A stretch of DNA of 64,000 bases from positions 62,001 through 126,000 of the forward strand of contig NZ_CAADFC020000033.1 in NCBI RefSeq assembly GCF_900696085.1, given 5' to 3'. The notes beneath the pieces were generated by a model. The model did not search any database, was not told the DNA's origin, and worked only from the letters and a program-made list of their open reading frames with translations. This document shows positions 8,794-17,307 of the stretch, in pieces (within the stretch, counting starts at the first letter, position 1; each line of letters opens with the position of its first letter). The translations under genes and the position numbers were made by a program. This stretch comes from Bradyrhizobium ivorense (GTDB taxonomy: Bacteria > Pseudomonadota > Alphaproteobacteria > Rhizobiales > Xanthobacteraceae).

Positions 8794-9709
8794 ACAGAAG
8801 AAGCGCGACATTGCGCTCGTCGTCGACGACTCCCCGGAAACGTTGCGCCTGCTGACCGACGCGCTCGACGGCGCCGGCATGACGGTAATGGTCGCGCTCG
8901 ACGGATCCTCGGCGATGCGGATCGTCGACCAGATCACGCCCGACATCGTGCTGCTCGATGCCGTGATGCCCGGCATGGACGGGTTCGAAACCTGCAAGCG
9001 GCTGAAGCGCGACGCCGGGCTCGACGGCGTGCCGATCATCTTCATGACGGGCCTCGCCGAAACCGAGCACATCGTGCGCGGCCTGGAGGCCGGCGGTGTC
9101 GACTATGTGACCAAGCCGATCGTGGTCGAGGAGATGCTGGCACGCATCCGCGTCCACCTCGCCAACGCACGGATGACGCAGAGCGCCCGCGCGGCGCTCG
9201 ACGTCTCCGGCCGCTATCTACTCGCGGTCGATGGCTCAGGCGCGCTGTTGTGGGCGACGCCGCAGGCGCAGCGACTGCTGTTCGATACACTCGGCGATGC
9301 AGCGGACAATTTTGTGCTGACGGATCCGACGCCGCAATGGCTAGAACAGGCGCAAAAAGGCAAGGCGGGATCGAAGACCGCGACCGTGGCGCTATTCCCC
9401 GGCGACGAGCAGCTTCGGCTGCAATACATGGGCAAGCTCGGCCCAGACGAATTCCTGCTCCGGCTTGCCAAGGACACCAGCGGCGACATGCCGGCCGAGT
9501 TCTCCAGCGAGCTCGGTCTGACCACCCGCGAGGGCGAGGTGCTGTCTTGGCTCTCGAAGGGCAAGACCAACCGCGACATCGCGCAAATACTCGGCCTGAG
9601 CCCACGCACCGTCGACAAGCATCTCGAGCAGATTTATTCGAAACTCGGGGTCGACAATCGCACCGCAGCGGCGACGATCGCTGTCCGCGCGAAACAACGC
9701 AAGAGCTAG
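8783..9709 (+). CDS. Response regulator with LuxR-type DNA-binding domain
   Basis: A 308-residue regulator. The N-terminal receiver has acidic residues in LVVDDS (13-18) and the phospho-acceptor D59 in IVLLDAVMPGMDG; a TKP motif with the conserved Lys follows near residue 110. The middle region (about 135-235) is a PAS-like linker of unknown role. The C-terminus is a LuxR/FixJ-type helix-turn-helix (about 243-305) with LTTREGEVLSWLSKGKTNRD and LSPRTVDKHLEQIYSKLGV. The gene overlaps the kinase gene by 11 bp, so the two form a two-component pair. The likely target is the divergent urtABCDE-fmdA operon. It ends 72 bp before the convergent HlyD-like gene. Confidence 0.9.
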   Translation: MTIEQKKRDIALVVDDSPETLRLLTDALDGAGMTVMVALDGSSAMRIVDQITPDIVLLDAVMPGMDGFETCKRLKRDAGLDGVPIIFMTGLAETEHIVRGLEAGGVDYVTKPIVVEEMLARIRVHLANARMTQSARAALDVSGRYLLAVDGSGALLWATPQAQRLLFDTLGDAADNFVLTDPTPQWLEQAQKGKAGSKTATVALFPGDEQLRLQYMGKLGPDEFLLRLAKDTSGDMPAEFSSELGLTTREGEVLSWLSKGKTNRDIAQILGLSPRTVDKHLEQIYSKLGVDNRTAAATIAVRAKQRKS

Positions 9710-9781
9710 CGCGCAGTTCGCCTGGTTGGCTACTCACGCACAAGCGACCTGCGCGGCAACGCCGGCCCCCGAGCGAGCCAT

Positions 9782-10714
9782 CTAGTTCTGGGATTTTGGA
9801 GCGTCGCCCACCACCAGGGCCGGGGTCTCCCCGGCCGGATGCAGCGCAAATATGACCCGGCATCGAATCCCGCCGGGTAGCACCAAGCGCGGGTTTGGCA
9901 AGGCCAGCCGGACTCCGAACGTGCCGCTAGCGGCGTCATGCACGCGATCGACCACCGTGACAGTGGCGAGGTGCGTGCCGCCGACAGGCGGTTCCGGCCG
10001 CACCTCGGCGTTGCTACCGATCCGGATCTGCCCGAAATATGCTGTCGGCACGAACACTTCGACTCGCAGCGGATCGATCTGCGCGAGCGTAAGAACCGGG
10101 CTCTGATCATTTCGATACTCGCCCGGCACCAGAAGGCGATCGACCACCACACCATCGATCGGGCTTCGCAATGTGCGCTGCTTCACAATCTCTTCCGCAT
10201 GAACGACCTCGAGGCGCGCGATCTCCTTGGTGAGTTGCGCCTCCTTGAGCTGCTGCTCGGCAACTTGCACTTCCGCTTCGGCTTCCTGCAGCGACGCAAG
10301 AGGGCTGACGGCCCTGGCATGAAGCTGTGTCAGCCGCTCGTATTTGAGACGGAGGAACTGGACACGGGCTTCCGCCGACTTCACCGGTGAATCATTTGTC
10401 GCCCGTGCGCGCGAAAGCGCCAGGGTTGCCGCCTCGACTCCATCCTCGATATTGCCGACGACCTGGCCTTGCCGAACGACGTCTCCTCGGTCGACGTCGA
10501 GCCGTGCAATCACCCCGACCGCCGCGCTCGCGAGCTTGACGACCTGTTGCGGCTCGATGACGCAATCGAACTCGCCTTTGTCTGCGGCCGGTATCGTTCG
10601 GGTCTGCGACATCGCGGCAGCGGCGGCAAGGACGCTCCCCAACGGGACAATCAGGCGCAAGACCAAGCCAACCATGCGCTGAGTCTTGCCAAAAGCCCTA
10701 CCAATTGAAAGCAC
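9782..10714 (-). CDS. HlyD/RND-type periplasmic adaptor protein
   Basis: A 310-residue membrane-fusion protein. The first 40 residues have a basic stretch then LVLRLIVPLGSVLAAAAA, an export signal or membrane anchor. It continues with a barrel-sandwich half (RLDVDRGDVVRQGQVV), an alpha-helical hairpin (about 110-190, heptad-like), the second barrel half (LRSPIDGVVVDRLLVPGEY) and a beta-barrel domain. GTG 10714 is chosen because GGAG lies 8 bp upstream; ATG 10675 is the alternative. No RND pump, ABC exporter or TolC gene is next to it. It is divergent from the GAF-HlyD gene and probably works with that set. Confidence 0.8.
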   Translation of the reverse strand: MLSIGRAFGKTQRMVGLVLRLIVPLGSVLAAAAAMSQTRTIPAADKGEFDCVIEPQQVVKLASAAVGVIARLDVDRGDVVRQGQVVGNIEDGVEAATLALSRARATNDSPVKSAEARVQFLRLKYERLTQLHARAVSPLASLQEAEAEVQVAEQQLKEAQLTKEIARLEVVHAEEIVKQRTLRSPIDGVVVDRLLVPGEYRNDQSPVLTLAQIDPLRVEVFVPTAYFGQIRIGSNAEVRPEPPVGGTHLATVTVVDRVHDAASGTFGVRLALPNPRLVLPGGIRCRVIFALHPAGETPALVVGDAPKSQN

Positions 10715-10956
10715 CGCGCGGCCTCCAATAGTTTCGCACCTTACGCGTAAGCTAACGCGTATGGAATGCGTGGGCGATGCCCTCTCGCGGGGGACACTAT
10801 ACGGATGGAGTACCTCCGGAGGGGAGTATTCTTCGCGCTGCGCTGTGATGATTAAGCTCCAGCCCCGGCGACAGGGCATGGCGGCCACCCGCTTTAATCG
10901 AAATCGCGAGTGGCGTAGCGGCAAGGTCATCTGTCGGCCGGTTTGGTAGGCAGCAA
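10715..10956. promoter_or_regulatory. Divergent promoter region of the export cluster
   Basis: The 242-bp gap between the minus-strand adaptor and the plus-strand export operon. It contains two ACGCGT boxes 15 bp apart (about 10743-10748 and 10755-10760) and a perfect palindrome CCTCCGGAGG (10813-10822) flanked by GGAGTA direct repeats (10807-10812 and 10823-10828). These are candidate operators. The plus-strand gene has an AGG ribosome site just before ATG 10957. Confidence 0.4.
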
Positions 10957-12879
10957 ATGTCTGAACCGGACGCGAGCCGATTGGCGAACGAAGGCCTCGG
11001 CCTGCAACTGCGGCGCGTCCCTGTCGATCCGGCCACGTCGCCGCACTGGCGTGGATTGCTGGATGCAAGAGACGAAGCCGCATTTGGCTCCGCCTGGCTG
11101 GCGCTGCAATGCAGCCGCTTGCCCGGCGTGGCCGGCGGCCTGTTGCTGATCCGGCAGGCCGATGCAGCCGCGCCCCACCTGACGGTGACGTGGCCGCCGC
11201 GCGACCTTGATGCGAGCGATTTGTCGCGATTTGCGGAAACGGCGTATGCCGAGCGCCGCATGGTCGTTGGGCCCGGCCGCGTGGGCTCCGATACCAGCTC
11301 GGCCCACCCCGTGGCCCTTGTCGTAGCGGTGCCGCTTGGCTTCGCGAAAGGTCCCTTTGCAGCGGCAGCCATCGCCTTGACGACGACGGCGGGCAAGCCG
11401 GTGCTCACCCCCGAAATCATCGCCGATCGGTTGCGATGGGAAGCGGGTTGGCTTGAAACACTACCTTGGGCAAGGCTGGCCGGGGATCTTTCATCCGACG
11501 TGACGCGGGCAGCCTCGTGCCTTGATCTTCTCGCCGCGGTCGGGGCGCAGCCGCGGCTGCGCGGAATGGCGATCGCGGTCACGAACGAGCTCGCCACCCG
11601 CCTGTCCTGCGATCGCGTGTCCTTGGGCATCGTTCGGCGAAATGGCGCGGTTCGCCTGCGCGCGGTCTCGCACTCCGCCGGCTTCAGGCGAGACAATCGC
11701 CTGGCCGACGCGATCGAGGATGCGATGGACGAGGCGATCGAGCAGCGCGGCACCGTCGCCTATCCTGTGCTGCCCGCAATGGAGCGCGCCATGACGATTG
11801 CCCAGCGGGCGCTGGCCGAGAGCGTAAAAGCCCCCGGCGCGTCGGCGATGACCGCCGTGCTGGTCGACGGTCGCGGCAAGCCGATCGGCGCACTCACCTT
11901 CGAACGTCACCGCAACGAGCCCTTTACGGCAGAAACATTGAAACTGGCCGAAGCCATCACCTCGCTACTGGGTCCTCAACTCGGCCTGCTGCTGCGAGCG
12001 AACAGGTTGGTGGCCGGACGGCTGGCAGATCGTGTCGGCGATGCATGTCAGGCGTTGTTCGGCGCACGGCGTCCGGTTCTCAAGCTCTGCGTGCTCGGCG
12101 TCGCTGCACTGGCGCTGACGCTGATCTTTGCCGAGGGCGAGCATCGCGTCACCGCAAAGTCGGTGCTCGAAGCCGAAGTGCAGCGGGCGGCGGTAGCGCC
12201 ATTCGACGGATTCGTGCGGTCAGCAGCGGTTCGGGCCGGCGACACCGTGCAAGGCGGCGATCTCCTAGCCGCCCTCGATGACCGCGATCTCGTTCTCGAC
12301 CGTTTGAAATGGCGTGCCGAACGCGACAAATTGCTTCAACGCCAGCGTGAGGCGCTTGGCAAGCACGACCGTAGCAACCTTGCCGTCCTTGATCCGCAGA
12401 TCCGGCAAGCCGAATCGCAACTCGCATTGGCTGAGGAGAAGCTTGCGCGCGCCCGTATTATTGCTCCGTTCGACGGCATCGTCGTCTCCGGAGACCTGAG
12501 CCAGATGCTTGGATCGCCAATCGAGAAAGGAAAAGTGCTGTTCGAAATTGCGCCGCTTGATTCCTATCGCTTGATCGTACAGGTCGACGAACGCGACGTT
12601 CGCTATGTCGCCGTCGGACAAAACGGCACCGTCGCGTTCGCGGGACGGCCCGGCGATCCGGTGCCGATCACCCTGAACAAGATCACGCCGGTCACGGTCG
12701 CCGAGGAAGGCCGCAATTCGTTCCGGGTCGAGGCGCGCCTGTCGGGATCAGGACTGCAGCTGCGATCGGGTATGGAGGGCGTGGCCAAGGTCAAGGCGGG
12801 CCGACGGTCGATCGTATGGATCTGGATGCATCCCGTTGTCGATTGGCTGCGCCTCGCGGCGTGGAGGTACCTGCCGTGA
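10957..12879 (+). CDS. GAF domain fused to HlyD-type adaptor
   Basis: A 640-residue protein with an unusual order of parts. Residues 1-188 match no domain I recognise. Residues about 189-351 look like a GAF sensory domain (AVTNELATRLSCDRVSLGIV, then a small-molecule pocket region ending LTFERH). One membrane helix follows (about 373-391), then a HlyD adaptor: barrel-sandwich AVRAGDTVQGGDLLAALDD, a short helical hairpin, and IIAPFDGIVVSGDLSQMLG with a beta-barrel to residue 620. The cytoplasmic GAF part would be joined through the membrane to a periplasmic adaptor, so export could be gated by an internal signal. The stop codon is 10 bp before the M50 gene. ATG 10957 is the only good start. Confidence 0.82.
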   Translation: MSEPDASRLANEGLGLQLRRVPVDPATSPHWRGLLDARDEAAFGSAWLALQCSRLPGVAGGLLLIRQADAAAPHLTVTWPPRDLDASDLSRFAETAYAERRMVVGPGRVGSDTSSAHPVALVVAVPLGFAKGPFAAAAIALTTTAGKPVLTPEIIADRLRWEAGWLETLPWARLAGDLSSDVTRAASCLDLLAAVGAQPRLRGMAIAVTNELATRLSCDRVSLGIVRRNGAVRLRAVSHSAGFRRDNRLADAIEDAMDEAIEQRGTVAYPVLPAMERAMTIAQRALAESVKAPGASAMTAVLVDGRGKPIGALTFERHRNEPFTAETLKLAEAITSLLGPQLGLLLRANRLVAGRLADRVGDACQALFGARRPVLKLCVLGVAALALTLIFAEGEHRVTAKSVLEAEVQRAAVAPFDGFVRSAAVRAGDTVQGGDLLAALDDRDLVLDRLKWRAERDKLLQRQREALGKHDRSNLAVLDPQIRQAESQLALAEEKLARARIIAPFDGIVVSGDLSQMLGSPIEKGKVLFEIAPLDSYRLIVQVDERDVRYVAVGQNGTVAFAGRPGDPVPITLNKITPVTVAEEGRNSFRVEARLSGSGLQLRSGMEGVAKVKAGRRSIVWIWMHPVVDWLRLAAWRYLP

Positions 12880-12889
12880 GATTGTCGAC

Positions 12890-15040
12890 ATGACCGCCGG
12901 CCCGTTCCTGAGTTCGTCATGGTATCGCGTCGCGTTGCGCAAACCCAGGCTTCGCGAGCATACCTCGATCGGCCGACACCGCTATCGCGGCAGCGTTTGG
13001 TATGTCATTCAGGATCATGCGACCGGACGCGTGCACCGGCTGTCACCGGCAGGGTACATGATCGTTGCCGCAATGGACGGCGTGCGGACCGTCGATCAGC
13101 TCTGGCTGGAAGCAGGCTCCTATCTCGGAGAGGAGGCACCCAGCCAAGGCGACGTCATCCAGCTGCTGGCCGAGCTCAATGCTTGCGACCTGCTGCAGAC
13201 CGATGTGACGCCAGACCCGGACGCGCTGGAACAGCGCGCAGCCCGAGCCGGACGATCCGGATGGCTCGCCAATGCGCTTTACCCGTTGGCACTACGGATT
13301 CCGCTCTGGCACCCCGACCGGTTTTTCGAGCGCGCAAGGCCGCTCGCACACTGGCTGTTCGGCGTGCCGGGCACCCTGCTGTGGCTCATTGCGGTGCTGC
13401 CGGCGCTGGTGCTGGCGGCAGAGCACTGGCAGGAGCTCGGCGCCGACGCTTCCGACCGCATCCTGGCGGCCGAAAACCTTCTCCCGCTGGCCCTGATCTA
13501 CATTGTGCTCAAGATCCTGCACGAATTTGGCCACGGATTCGCGGTCAAGGCGTTTGGCGGCGCAGTCCAGGAGTTTGGGCTGATGATCCTGGTGTTTGCG
13601 CCGCTGCCATATGTTGACGCCTCGGCTGCCGCGGGATTCCGCAACAAGTGGCATCGCGCGCTTGTCGGCGCTGCCGGAATGATCGTCGAAGTGTTTTTCG
13701 CCGCGCTGGCGCTTTATGTTTGGCTCGCGGTCGAAACCGGGCTCGTTCGCGCCCTGGCGTTCGACGCCATGGTGATCGCCGGCGTTTCGACCGTGGTGTT
13801 CAACGGCAACCCGCTGCTGCGGTATGACGGCTATTATATTCTTGCCGATCTGCTGGAAACCCCGAACCTGGCACAGCGGGCCACGCGGTACTGGGGCCAT
13901 CTGGTCGACCGATACGTGTTTCGCACGGACGGATCGAAGGACTTTTTCGCGAGCAACGGCGAGCGGGCCTGGCTGCTGCTCTACGCGCCGGCCGCCTTCG
14001 TGTATCGCCAGATCGTGATGCTGACGATCGCAGTCTTCGTCGCGTCACAATATCTCACCGTCGGTATCGGCATCGCAGTCTGGAGCCTGCTGACGGGTGT
14101 CGTGCGGCCGATCGGCAAAGCGCTGTGGTTCGTGCTCGCGAGCCCGCGCCTTCAGCGCAACCGCTCCCGAGCCGTCGGCGCGACGTTCGCCACGATTCTG
14201 GCCGCCGGGTTTGTGCTGTTCTGGGTTCCGGCGCCATCATACACCACGACCGAAGGCGTGGTTTGGCTGCCGGAGAATGCGATCGTGCGCGCAGGAGCCG
14301 ACGGCTTCGTGCGCGCCCTGACGATCGAGCCAGGCCGCCTCGTGACCTCAGGAGAAAAACTGGTCGAAAGCGAAGATCCCGCGCTCGCGACCGGGCTCGA
14401 AATCCTGCGCGCGCGCGTCGCTGAGCTCGAGGCGAAGCTTGCCACCGAGCGCTTCACCGACCGTGCGCGCGCCGAGATCACGACCACTGAACTGGATCAG
14501 GCCCGCGCCGAACTCTCGACCGCGGCCGATCGCGTCGACCGCCTCATCGTTCGCAGTCGCAGTGACGGCATCTTCGCCGTGATGAAGGCGGAGGACCTGG
14601 CCGGACGCTTTCTGCGCGAGGGTCAGCAGATTGGTTACGTTCTCACGTCGGGTTCGTGCATCGTGCGGGCCACGATATCTCAATCCGACATAGATCTCGT
14701 TCGTCACAGATTGCGTAGAGCCTCGGTTGTCCTTTCCGAGCGCCTTGACGAGACTCTGCCCGCGGAGATCATCCGCGAGGTGCCGGCCGGGCATGACGAC
14801 CTTCCCAGCAAGGCGCTGGGTGGCGCCGGCGGTGGCGCCGTCGCCGTCAATCCTGGAGATCCGCATGGCACGAAGGCGCTTCAACGCGTCTTCCAGGTTG
14901 ACATCGCTCTGCCCGGCAACGCAGCAGCGTCCGCCTTCGGCAGCCGCGCCTATGTCCGCTTCGACTATGACTGGGAACCGGCTGGCCAACAAATCCTGCG
15001 ACGATTGCAACAGCTGCTGCTTTCGCAACTGCAGATCTGA
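12890..15040 (+). CDS. PqqD-like / M50 metalloprotease / HlyD-like fusion
   Basis: A 716-residue polytopic membrane protein. Residues about 28-105 resemble a PqqD-like peptide-binding winged helix (VHRLSPAGYMIVAAMDGVRT). The central part is an M50 (site-2-protease-type) zinc peptidase: HEFGH at 211-215 supplies two metal ligands, and NPLLRYDGYY at 307-316 supplies the Asp ligand. After further membrane helices, residues about 480-716 form a barrel-sandwich adaptor-like tail (VRAGADGFVRALTIEPGRL). ATG 12890 is chosen over upstream TTG codons. It may cleave, or only grip and guide, an exported protein. The nearest cargo is the LEPR-xLL protein two genes downstream. It ends 10 bp before the SecA-like gene. 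Confidence 0.85.
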   Translation: MTAGPFLSSSWYRVALRKPRLREHTSIGRHRYRGSVWYVIQDHATGRVHRLSPAGYMIVAAMDGVRTVDQLWLEAGSYLGEEAPSQGDVIQLLAELNACDLLQTDVTPDPDALEQRAARAGRSGWLANALYPLALRIPLWHPDRFFERARPLAHWLFGVPGTLLWLIAVLPALVLAAEHWQELGADASDRILAAENLLPLALIYIVLKILHEFGHGFAVKAFGGAVQEFGLMILVFAPLPYVDASAAAGFRNKWHRALVGAAGMIVEVFFAALALYVWLAVETGLVRALAFDAMVIAGVSTVVFNGNPLLRYDGYYILADLLETPNLAQRATRYWGHLVDRYVFRTDGSKDFFASNGERAWLLLYAPAAFVYRQIVMLTIAVFVASQYLTVGIGIAVWSLLTGVVRPIGKALWFVLASPRLQRNRSRAVGATFATILAAGFVLFWVPAPSYTTTEGVVWLPENAIVRAGADGFVRALTIEPGRLVTSGEKLVESEDPALATGLEILRARVAELEAKLATERFTDRARAEITTTELDQARAELSTAADRVDRLIVRSRSDGIFAVMKAEDLAGRFLREGQQIGYVLTSGSCIVRATISQSDIDLVRHRLRRASVVLSERLDETLPAEIIREVPAGHDDLPSKALGGAGGGAVAVNPGDPHGTKALQRVFQVDIALPGNAAASAFGSRAYVRFDYDWEPAGQQILRRLQQLLLSQLQI

Positions 15041-15050
15041 GGTCACGCGC

Positions 15051-17072
15051 ATGTCGCTTTCGCTCGGCCCACGACAGATCAACCGTTTCTGTTCGGTGTC
15101 GGCAGACGCACCCTATGTGGAGCGGTCCGCCTGCAAGGAAAGCGGATTCGATGCCGCACTGCTCGGCGCCTGGGGTCGGATCTCGCCCCACCTGCCGTTG
15201 GCGCTTTCACGTAGCCGGCTCTGGCGCTTTGCACGGCAGGTGGGGGACCTGGAACCGCAGCTGGTCACCCTGACGGACCGCCGCCTGCGTGACTTCGCCG
15301 ACGAGCTGCGCCCGCGGATGCTCTCGGCGAGCCTTTATTCGCATGAGATGGCCACCTCCTTCGCGCTTGCGCGCGAGGCGGCGCGCAGGCACGTCGGGAT
15401 GCGCCACTTTGCAGTTCAGTTGCTCGGCGGAGCCGCCATGATGAGCGGCGCCCTCGCCGAAATGGAAACCGGTGAAGGCAAGACCTTGACGGCGCTGCTA
15501 CCGGCGATCACCGCCGTATTGATGGGCCACCCGGTCCACATCATCACGGTGAACGACTATCTTGCGCGCCGCGACGCCGAGCAGCTCGCACCCGTCTACA
15601 ACGCCCTTGGCCTCACAGTTGGACTTGTCGAGCAAGGTCAGCCCCCGCAGCAACGGCAACGCGCCTACGCAAGCGACGTCACCTATTGCACCAACAAGGA
15701 GCTCGTGTTCGACTACCTGCGCGAGCGCCTCGCGCTCGGCTCCCGTCGCGCGCGCGCACAACTCGCTGTTGACGGCATCTTCAACAGCCGACTTGCGGGC
15801 CACCACCAGCCCCTCCTGCGCGGCCTGCATTTCGCGATCGTGGACGAAGCCGACAGCCTGCTGATCGACGAGGCGCGCGTGCCGCTGATTCTCGCCGGAA
15901 CGCAGGATGGCGCCGAAAACGCCGGCGGCCTCTATGACACCGCGCTCGGTATCGCCCGACGTCTGGCAGCCGGCGAGGAGTTCGCTCTGCGCGCAAACGA
16001 AAAGTCGATCCAGCTGACCGCGCCTGGCAAAGCCCGGATCGCCCTGCTCGCTGCCGGACTGCCCGGCCTGTGGGCGATGCGGCGCGCGCGCGAGGAGCTG
16101 GTGCAACACGCGCTCGCCGCGCTTCACCTGTACCGGCGCGATGTCCAATACATCGTTGCCAACGGCAAGGTGCAGATCGTCGACGAATACACCGGGCGCG
16201 TCATGCCCGACCGTTCATGGGAAAGCGGCATTCATCAGCTGATCGAAGCCAAGGAGCATTGCGCGATCACGGAACGCCGCAGAACGCTTGCCCAGATCAC
16301 CTACCAGCGGTTCTTTCGGCGCTACATGCATCTTTGCGGCATGACCGGAACCGCGATCGAGCCGGCGGGAGAGCTCTACGGCACCTATGGCTTGAGCGTG
16401 GTGCGCATCCCCACGAACAAGCCACTACGGCGGACGAATTCGGGCACGCGCGTGTTTCGAACCGCTGAGCTCAAATGGAACGCAGTGGTCGAATCGGTTT
16501 CCGAGACGCTGCGCGCCGGCCGCGCCGTGCTCGTCGGCACCCGTTCGGTCGAGGCTTCCGAGCATGTTGCGGAATTGCTCCGCAGATCCGGACTCGAGCC
16601 CGTGGTGCTCAACGCCCGGCAGGATCGCGCCGAAGCCCGCATCGTCGAGCTTGCTGGTCAACCCGGGCGCATCACGGTTGCCACCAACATGGCAGGCCGC
16701 GGCACGGACATTCAGTTACATCCGGTCGTGCGCGACGCCGGCGGCTTGCATGTCATCTTGACGGAATACCACGAGTCCCACCGCATCGACCGCCAGCTCT
16801 TCGGGCGGGCCGGCCGTCAAGGCGATCCCGGCAGCTACGAATCCATCGTGGCCATCGATGACGAGATTTTCCGACGCTTCGTGAATGCCGAGCTGCTGCG
16901 CTTGGTCGGCAAAGGATGGAAATCGGATCAGCCAATTTCTGCTTTGAGCGGACGCACGCTGCGCGGCTATAGCCAGCACGCAGCCGAGCGCCTGCATGGC
17001 CGGGCCCGACGGGCCGCGCTGGCGGAGGATCTGCGTATCAACAGGATCCTCGGTTTCGCCGGCATTGAATGA
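15051..17072 (+). CDS. Truncated SecA-like ATPase
   Basis: A 673-residue SecA homologue; housekeeping SecA is about 850-950 residues. The DEAD motor is complete: Walker A METGEGKT (138-145), Walker B VDEADSLLIDEA (264-275), CGMTGTA, TNMAGRGTD (about 546-554) and GRAGRQGD (585-592). The segment VDEYTGRVMPDRSWESGIHQ matches the SecA nucleotide-domain/preprotein-domain boundary. Only about 80 residues follow motif VI, so most of the helical scaffold, the helical wing, the two-helix finger and the zinc tail are missing. ATG 15051 has GAGG upstream; the longer open frame from 14727 is only overlap with the M50 gene. It probably drives a dedicated translocation step with the M50/HlyD proteins. Confidence 0.85.
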   Translation: MSLSLGPRQINRFCSVSADAPYVERSACKESGFDAALLGAWGRISPHLPLALSRSRLWRFARQVGDLEPQLVTLTDRRLRDFADELRPRMLSASLYSHEMATSFALAREAARRHVGMRHFAVQLLGGAAMMSGALAEMETGEGKTLTALLPAITAVLMGHPVHIITVNDYLARRDAEQLAPVYNALGLTVGLVEQGQPPQQRQRAYASDVTYCTNKELVFDYLRERLALGSRRARAQLAVDGIFNSRLAGHHQPLLRGLHFAIVDEADSLLIDEARVPLILAGTQDGAENAGGLYDTALGIARRLAAGEEFALRANEKSIQLTAPGKARIALLAAGLPGLWAMRRAREELVQHALAALHLYRRDVQYIVANGKVQIVDEYTGRVMPDRSWESGIHQLIEAKEHCAITERRRTLAQITYQRFFRRYMHLCGMTGTAIEPAGELYGTYGLSVVRIPTNKPLRRTNSGTRVFRTAELKWNAVVESVSETLRAGRAVLVGTRSVEASEHVAELLRRSGLEPVVLNARQDRAEARIVELAGQPGRITVATNMAGRGTDIQLHPVVRDAGGLHVILTEYHESHRIDRQLFGRAGRQGDPGSYESIVAIDDEIFRRFVNAELLRLVGKGWKSDQPISALSGRTLRGYSQHAAERLHGRARRAALAEDLRINRILGFAGIE

Positions 17073-17215
17073 GATTGCCTAACGCATTGACGATACTAGA
17101 GCATCCGAAAGATAGCACGATCGAGGTACTCCTTATGCGCCGCAAGCGAATATCGCGGGAGAACGTATCATTCGCGTTTGACGCGACAGCACAATCGATA
17201 CGCGAATAATCAGGT

Positions 17216-17261
17216 CACACTACTGAATGAGACAGTGTGCCCAATCCCAGGCAGGATTGGG
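17216..17261 (+). promoter_or_regulatory. Tandem hairpins upstream of the LEPR-xLL gene
   Basis: The 235-bp gap between the SecA-like gene and the giant gene has two adjacent inverted repeats. CACACT (17216-17221) pairs with AGTGTG (17234-17239) around a 12-nt loop. Directly after it, CCCAATCC (17240-17247) pairs with GGATTGGG (17254-17261) around a 6-nt loop. No U-tract follows, so this looks like an mRNA element that separates or tunes expression of the cargo gene, not a simple terminator. A strong AGGAGG lies at 17297-17302 before the ATG. Bases 17073-17215 show nothing else recognisable. Confidence 0.5.
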
Positions 17262-17307
17262 AACGCTGTGTTGTTCGATCGTCCACTCGTTGCGCTAGGA
17301 GGGCACA

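Noticed and set aside
6580..9072. 830-codon antisense frame across the sensor kinase and response regulator
   Set aside because: It opposes well-conserved kinase and receiver domains and has no recognisable family; length is explained by high GC third positions.
10715..11083. N-terminal extension of the HlyD-like adaptor to 433 residues
   Set aside because: It would run through the divergent promoter and into the GAF-HlyD gene; the export signal begins near 10714.
14727..15050. N-terminal 108-residue extension of the SecA-like protein
   Set aside because: It lies inside the M50/HlyD coding region in another frame, and ATG 15051 has a good ribosome site just after the upstream stop.
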